Origin: Nocardia sp. MH4
Lineage (GTDB): Bacteria; Actinomycetota; Actinomycetes; Mycobacteriales; Mycobacteriaceae
NCBI RefSeq assembly: GCF_019266065.1
Contig: NZ_LPNR01000115.1
Coordinates: 620-64,619, forward strand
DNA length: 64,000 bases
Direction: 5' to 3'
Positions 58,920-64,000 of the stretch are shown one piece after another (the stretch's first letter is position 1; each line of letters begins with the position of its first letter). A program made the position numbers and the translations under genes. The notes beneath the pieces are model-generated. The model searched no databases. It was not told the DNA's origin and was given only the letters and a program-made list of their open reading frames with translations.

Positions 58920-61889
58920 ATGCTGACGTTCGCCGTGCTCGGTGAGATCCGTGCCTGGCGCGCTGGGATCGAGCTCGACCTCGGCTCCCGGCAGCAGCGC
59001 GCTCTGCTGGCCGCCCTACTGCTGCGCACCGGCCGCTCGGCCACCGTCGACGAACTGATCGACGACGTCTGGGGCGAGAACCCCACCGCCAGCGCCGTGG
59101 GCGCGCTGCGCAATCACATCCTGCATTTGCGCCGGGTCCTCGAACCAGGGCGCGTGGCGGGGGAGCCGCCGCAGGTGCTGGTCGCGCTCGGCGGCGGCTA
59201 CGCGCTGCGGGTGCCGGTGGGCTGCGTCGACATCGAACAGGTCGACGACTTGATGCTCACCCCGCACTCCGACCCCCAGACCGCGGGCGACACCGTCGAC
59301 GCCGCCTTGCGGTTCTGGACCGGCACCCCGCTGGCCGGACTGCCCGGCCCCTTCGCCGAGCGGCAGCGCGCCCACCTCGCCGACCGCAGGCTCGTCCTGC
59401 TGGAACAGCGCGCCGAACTCGACCTGCGCCGGGGCCGCTATGCCGAGGCCGTCGCCGACCTCACCCCGTTGTGCGCCGAGCACCCGCTGCGCGAACGGCC
59501 CCGCGCGCTGCTGATGACGGCGCTCTACCACGCCGGTCGCCAGGCCGAGGCGCTGCGCGTCTACGCCGACACCCGCCGCGAACTCGTCGACCAGCTCGGC
59601 ATCGAACCAGGGCGCGAACTCGCCGATTTGCACCGGCGCATCCTGGCCGGTGAGCTGAGCACGCCGCGCGAGCCTGCCGCGCAGGTCCGGCCGCGGGCGC
59701 CGCAGCGGGTCGCGCAGTTGCCCGCCGACGTCGTCGACTTCACCGGCCGCGCCGAGGTGGTCGACCTGCTCGCCGCGCGGCTCACCGCGACGGGGACCGG
59801 GGTGCCGGTCTGCGCGATCGGCGGGATGGGCGGGATCGGCAAGAGCGCACTGGCCGTGCACGTGGCGCACCGGGTGCGCGAGCGATTCCCCGACGGGCAG
59901 CTGCACGTCGACCTGCACGGCTTCGCCGCCGATCACGCCGGCGGCGCCACCGCCGCCGACACCCTCGGCGACTTCCTGCGCGTGCTCGGTGTGCCGGAGG
60001 GTGAACTCGCCGCGGGCGCCGCCGAGCGCGCGGCCCAGTTCCGCAGCCGGCTGGCCGGGAAACGGGTGCTGGTCGTCCTCGACAACGCCCGCTCGGTCGA
60101 CCAGGTCGCGCCGCTGATTCCCGGTACCCCCGGCTCGGCGGTGCTGGTCACCAGCCGTTCGGCGCTGCCCGAGCTACCGGGCACCACCGCGGTGCGCCTC
60201 GACGTGCTCACCGATACCGAGGCGCACAGCCTGCTCGCCGGGATCGCGGGCCGCGACCGGATCGCGGCCGAACCCGAGGCGGTCGCCGCGGTGCTCGGCG
60301 CCTGCGGTGGCCTGCCGCTCGCGGTCCGCATCGTCGGTGCCCGGCTGGCCGCGCGCCCGGCTTGGACGGTGCGGATCGTGGCCGAGCGGTTGCGCGACAC
60401 CGCGCAGCGGCTCAGTGTCCTGCGCACCGGCGAACTCGCCGTCGAGCTGGCCTTCCGGATCAGCTACGACCAGCTCGACACCGGTCACGCGCGCGCGTTC
60501 CGGATGCTGGCGGTGCCCGAGGTCGGGGAGATCTGCACCGAGGGCGCCGCCGCGATCCTCGGGATCGAGGTCGCCGAGGCCGAGCAGGTGTGCGAGGACC
60601 TGGTCGACCTGAACCTGCTCGAGACCACCGCGCCCGGCCGCTACACCTATCACGACCTGCTGCGCCTGTTCGCCAGGGAACTGCCGGTCACCGGTGCCGC
60701 CGACCCGCCGCTGACCGCGCTGCGCAGGCTGCTCGACTTCTACCTCGCCACTGTGAAACAGGCTGTCGCCGTCTGTAATCCGGGCACCCGGCTGCCCGAG
60801 CACCTGCGCCCGACCGCCGCGCCGGGCGTCCGGTTCGCCGACGAGCACGCGGCCCAGGCGTGGCTGGCCGGACAGCGGCACAACCTGGTCTCGCTCTATC
60901 GCCAGTGCGCGCAAGCCGGTGGCCCGGTGCTGGCCCCGGCCGCCGATATCGCCTGGGCCACCGCCGAACTCATCGACGGCGGCGCGAACTGCATCGAGGT
61001 CGCACGGGCGCTGGAGGAACTGCTCGACGCCGCGTTGTGCGCGGGTGACCGCTCGGTGGAATGTCGGGTGCGGGTCGCCCTCGGCGCGCTGTTCGCCTAT
61101 TCGCTCGGCGCGCTGCGGCAGGGGCGCGACCATCAGCGCATCGCGCTGTCGCTGGATCGCGGCACCATCAGCGATGCCCGGCTCACCGCGTTCGCCGCGC
61201 AGCTGCTGTCGTCCTCGACCCGGCGCGGCACCGAAACGGCCGCGCCGCTGGCCCATTCGGCGCGGGCGATCCGGCTGGCCCGCCGGGTCGGCGACCGGGC
61301 GATCGAGTGCGCGTGCCTGGTCCACGAGGTGAAGACCTACTCCGACGCGGGCGATTTCCCGGCGGCCAGGGAGCGCGCGGTCACCGCGCGGGCGCTGGCC
61401 GCCGAGCTGGGCAACCGGTCGCTCGAGGCGATGGCGACGCACGAACTCGGGGTCACCCTGGTCTATCAGGGGGAGACGGCCGAGGGGGTGCGGCTGTGCG
61501 AGGAGGCGGTCGCGCTCGGCCGGGCCGGCGGGATCGAACTGCGGCTGGGCTGGGCGCTGTCACGGCTGGCGCACGTGCTGCTGATGGCAGGCCGGGCCGC
61601 CGACGCCGAACCCGTCGTCGACGAGGCGATCCAGGTGCTCACCCGTGCGATCGGGCCGCTGACCAGGGCCAGAGTGCTGGTGCTCCAGGGGCTGATCAAA
61701 CAGGCCACCGGGAAACCGGGCGAGGCGGAGGAGTCCTTCACCGCCGCGGCGGAGTCGTTCGAGACGATGCAGGATCCGCAGCTGACCCACGAACGGCTCG
61801 ACGCCGAACTGGAGGCGCCGGTGATGGCGCTGCTGCACGATCATCTCGCCGCGCTGCGTGCCCGCCGGGACATCATCGCCGCGTCATAG
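58920..61889 (+). CDS. SARP/AfsR-type regulator: BTAD, NB-ARC and TPR domains
   Basis: 989 residues. N-terminal OmpR-like winged helix (residues 1-95: LGEIRAWRAGIELDLGSRQQ... DELIDDVWGENPTASAVGALRNHI in parts). Bacterial transcriptional activation domain (about 95-245, ending LADLHRRILAGEL). NB-ARC ATPase with P-loop GGMGGIGKSALA (about 300), Walker B VLVVLDNA and GLPLAVRIVGA. C-terminal TPR-type helices (about 640-985). Such proteins switch on secondary-metabolite or development genes; ATP and partner binding gate activity. No biosynthetic cluster lies directly downstream, so the target may be distant or the upstream secreted peptide. Confidence 0.93.
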   Translation: MLTFAVLGEIRAWRAGIELDLGSRQQRALLAALLLRTGRSATVDELIDDVWGENPTASAVGALRNHILHLRRVLEPGRVAGEPPQVLVALGGGYALRVPVGCVDIEQVDDLMLTPHSDPQTAGDTVDAALRFWTGTPLAGLPGPFAERQRAHLADRRLVLLEQRAELDLRRGRYAEAVADLTPLCAEHPLRERPRALLMTALYHAGRQAEALRVYADTRRELVDQLGIEPGRELADLHRRILAGELSTPREPAAQVRPRAPQRVAQLPADVVDFTGRAEVVDLLAARLTATGTGVPVCAIGGMGGIGKSALAVHVAHRVRERFPDGQLHVDLHGFAADHAGGATAADTLGDFLRVLGVPEGELAAGAAERAAQFRSRLAGKRVLVVLDNARSVDQVAPLIPGTPGSAVLVTSRSALPELPGTTAVRLDVLTDTEAHSLLAGIAGRDRIAAEPEAVAAVLGACGGLPLAVRIVGARLAARPAWTVRIVAERLRDTAQRLSVLRTGELAVELAFRISYDQLDTGHARAFRMLAVPEVGEICTEGAAAILGIEVAEAEQVCEDLVDLNLLETTAPGRYTYHDLLRLFARELPVTGAADPPLTALRRLLDFYLATVKQAVAVCNPGTRLPEHLRPTAAPGVRFADEHAAQAWLAGQRHNLVSLYRQCAQAGGPVLAPAADIAWATAELIDGGANCIEVARALEELLDAALCAGDRSVECRVRVALGALFAYSLGALRQGRDHQRIALSLDRGTISDARLTAFAAQLLSSSTRRGTETAAPLAHSARAIRLARRVGDRAIECACLVHEVKTYSDAGDFPAARERAVTARALAAELGNRSLEAMATHELGVTLVYQGETAEGVRLCEEAVALGRAGGIELRLGWALSRLAHVLLMAGRAADAEPVVDEAIQVLTRAIGPLTRARVLVLQGLIKQATGKPGEAEESFTAAAESFETMQDPQLTHERLDAELEAPVMALLHDHLAALRARRDIIAAS

Positions 61890-62030
61890 CGGCGTCATCA
61901 CGGGGCGCGAATATTCGTGAGGCACTGGCGAACACAAGTGTTCACGCGATAGATTGCCCTATGTACCCGGTTGTCGCGACAGCGAGCCGCGTCGTCGCCG
62001 GGGGGGTCGGCGGCCCGGACCGGGACAACG

Positions 62031-62068
62031 AGAACGGGATGTCCGAACTGCTCCGGACATCCCGTTCT
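62031..62068. terminator. 15-bp bidirectional terminator
   Basis: AGAACGGGATGTCCG (62031-62045), loop AACTGCTC, CGGACATCCCGTTCT (62054-62068), between the convergent SARP and pyrophosphatase genes. Perfect stem. The 190-bp gap holds nothing else I can assign. Confidence 0.8.
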
Positions 62069-62083
62069 TCGTGCACCGTCAGC

Positions 62084-62572
62084 TCAGTGGCCGGCTTCCT
62101 TCAGGCGGGTGAAGGACTCGTCGATGACCTTCTCGGCCTCGGCGCGGCCCAGCCACTCCGAACCCTGGACGAACTTGCCCGGCTCCAGGTCCTTGTAGCG
62201 CTCGAAGAAGTGCTTGATCGCCGACAGCTCGAACTCCGAGACGTCGCCAAGTTCCTGGATGTGGTCCCAGCGCGGGTCGCCCGCGGGCACGCACAGCACC
62301 TTGTCGTCGCCGCCGGCTTCGTCGGTCATGCGGTACACGCCGATCGGACGGGCTTCCACGATCACGCCGGGGAAGACCGACTCGGGCAGCAGCACCAGCG
62401 CGTCCAGCGGATCGCCGTCCTCGCCGAGGGTGTTCTCGATGAAGCCGTAGTCGGCCGGGTAGCCCATGGAGGTGTACAGGTACCGGTCGAGCTTGACCCG
62501 GCCGCTCTCGTGATCGACCTCGTACTTGTTCCGAGAGCCCTTGGGGATCTCGATGGTGACGTCGAACTCCAC
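62084..62572 (-). CDS. ppa: inorganic pyrophosphatase (family I)
   Basis: 162 residues from a GTG with AAGGAGAT just upstream. IEIPKGSRNKYEVDHESG (substrate-binding Lys/Arg/Glu), YPADYGFIENTLGEDGDPLDALVLL (the DxDPxD metal site, DGDPLD) and PAGDPRWDHI. It hydrolyses pyrophosphate to phosphate and drives biosynthesis. Compact hexameric-type length. Divergent from dacB across 160 bp, the arrangement seen in mycobacteria (ppa next to a PBP4-type gene). Confidence 0.96.
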   Translation of the reverse strand: MEFDVTIEIPKGSRNKYEVDHESGRVKLDRYLYTSMGYPADYGFIENTLGEDGDPLDALVLLPESVFPGVIVEARPIGVYRMTDEAGGDDKVLCVPAGDPRWDHIQELGDVSEFELSAIKHFFERYKDLEPGKFVQGSEWLGRAEAEKVIDESFTRLKEAGH

Positions 62573-62733
62573 GCCATCTCCTTGCTCGTTCGAGTGCTTC
62601 TCTGCCGAATCGCCAGATCGTTCTGGGGAACCGTTGCGCAACGAGGATAGTGTGGTGTGCTGGTACACCGGTGCGGCAGGCGGCTCAGCGCGCAGTCGAG
62701 GCGTGTCGGGCGGCGTTGAGGGAGAGACGACGG

Positions 62734-64000
62734 TCGTGATCGGTCCGAGCGAGAACAATCCGGGAGCGACGGCGCAGCGCCGACGCAAGTCCACGTGGAT
62801 CTGGGTATCGGCGGTGGTGGTCGCCCTGCTGGTGATCGCGGGCGGGTTCGTCGCCATCGCGCGCCCGTGGACTCCCGAGTTCCGCCACGGCGGGCTCACC
62901 GTGGCCCCGCCGCCGTCCACCGATCAGCCCGTCGCCGAGGTCACCCCGGCCAAGTCGGACGCGCCCGCGCCGACGTCCGCCGGGATCGCCGCCGCGCTCG
63001 CGCCGGTCGTCGGCAGCCCCGACCTGGGCAGCTTCGCCGGTCAGGTGACCGACCCGACCAGCGGCGCGGTGCTGTGGAGCCAGGATCCGGCCAAGGCGAT
63101 GATCCCGTCCTCGACGGCGAAGGTCATGCTGGTCGCGGCCGCGCTGCTCACGCTGCCCGACGATCAGCGGGTGGCGACCAGGGTCCTCGCCGGTGCGCCG
63201 GGGGAGCTGGTGCTCGTCGGCGGCGGCGATCCGACCCTGACGACCAGGGCCGACGGCGGCTACTACACCGACGGCGCCCGGATCGCCGAGCTGGCCGCGC
63301 GGATCAAGGCGACCGGCAGGCAGGTCAGCGCGATCGTCGTCGACACCTCCGCCTATCGCGGGCCGACGATGGCCTCGGGCTGGGACCCGGTCGATATCCC
63401 CGAGGGCTCGATCACCCCGATCGAGCCGATCATGCTCGACGGCGGGCGGTTCGATCCGTCGGCCGACTACTCGCCGCGCACCTCTACTCCCGCGCTCGAC
63501 GCCGGACGCGCGCTGGCCGCCGAACTCGGCGTCGACCCCGCCGCGGTGCGGGTCGGTCCGGCCGCGCAGAACGGCGCCGAGATCGCCAAGGTGGAATCGG
63601 CGCCGCTGCGAGTCCGGTTGCACGACATGATGATCCACTCCGACAATGTGCTCGCCGAGACGATCGGGCGGGAACTGGCGGTCGCGACCGGGCACGAGGC
63701 GTCCTTCGCCGGGGCCGTCGCCGCCACCACCGCGGCGCTGACCAACGCCGGATTCGACATCGCCGGACTGCATCTGGCCGACAACAGCGGGCTGTCCGTC
63801 GACGACCGGGTGCCGCCGCGGCTGCTCGACGCCATCATCGCCACCGCCGCCGAGCCCACCGGCGACGCCGCCGTGGCACCGGCCGGAACGCAGGCCAAGC
63901 CCGAGAACGACCCGCGCGCAGCGGCTCTCGCGCCGCTGCTGGACGACCTGCCGGTCGCGGGCGGTACCGGGACGCTGGCGCCGCGCTTCGTCACCCAGAA
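62734..64000 (+). CDS. dacB: D-alanyl-D-alanine carboxypeptidase/endopeptidase, PBP4 (S13) type, 3' end beyond window
   Basis: 422 codons visible from a GTG; the frame is open at the edge. N-terminal basic stretch and one membrane helix (WIWVSAVVVALLVIAGGFVA). The Pro/Ala linker precedes the S13 peptidase domain with catalytic PSSTAK (SxxK, Ser about 129) and HSDNVLAE (SxN). The KTG motif lies near or beyond the edge (VAGGTGTLAPRF is just upstream of where it is expected). Anchored outside the membrane, it trims peptidoglycan cross-links. Confidence 0.9.

Overview
The window is high-GC actinobacterial DNA, most likely Nocardia or a close mycolic-acid-containing relative. The gene order acs / dppABC-DF / Fic-like protein / Ms1 RNA / HAD phosphatase / ssd / tad pilus genes / DEAD helicase / cspA / topA / holB matches, as I recall it, the Rv3667-Rv3644c stretch of Mycobacterium tuberculosis, without the adenylate cyclase found there between topA and holB.

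Layout. 1-6.8 kb: start of acetyl-CoA synthetase (minus strand), then an oligopeptide/dipeptide ABC importer operon and two small-to-medium conserved genes. 6.8-8.4 kb: a candidate Ms1 (6S-like) RNA, a HAD-IB phosphatase and a hairpin-rich leader. 8.4-24.2 kb: a Flp/Tad pilus locus (ssd, tadA, tadB, tadC, pilin, two TadE-like genes). Its ATPase gene tadA is split inside the Walker A codons by a 9,372-bp phage-derived element (10131-19504). The element carries a large serine integrase, a RepA-like AAA ATPase operon, an HTH protein, an HNH nuclease, an HK97-type major capsid protein and an XRE-TPR regulator. It has no recognisable terminase, portal, prohead protease or tail gene, so it looks like a capsid-carrying phage satellite. 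It contains two separate repeat arrays (10-bp iterons and an AT-rich GCCATTAATTCG array) and recurrent GTGACA sites. Clean excision across an AA dinucleotide would restore a 393-codon tadA in frame. Two unusual spacers, of about 1.24 kb and 0.44 kb, also interrupt the pilus operon.

24.4-32.3 kb: MrfA-like DEAD helicase, cold-shock protein, DNA topoisomerase I, DNA polymerase III delta-prime and tRNA-Thr(CGT). 32.3-41.4 kb: accessory genes, including a putative PD-(D/E)XK protein, a RibD-type reductase, an ArsR regulator with a palindromic operator and its hydrolase, and a four-gene cluster of a metzincin-like protease, two unknown proteins and a DUF1036 protein. 40-46 kb: an M1 aminopeptidase translationally coupled to a Pls/PosA-type NRPS with hexapeptide-repeat membrane modules, and a MarR regulator. 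46.2-47.7 kb: a SAM-IV riboswitch in front of a class-V aminotransferase. 47.7-51.4 kb: flavin reductase, DUF998/TetR pair, YbaK deacylase and a crotonase. 51.4-55.6 kb: a MarR / 14-TM drug exporter / sensor kinase / response regulator operon. 55.6-64 kb: two secreted hydrolases, a tiny secreted peptide next to a SARP-type regulator, inorganic pyrophosphatase and a D-Ala-D-Ala carboxypeptidase that runs off the end.

Everything here is read by eye. Family names rest on motifs and synteny, not on searches.
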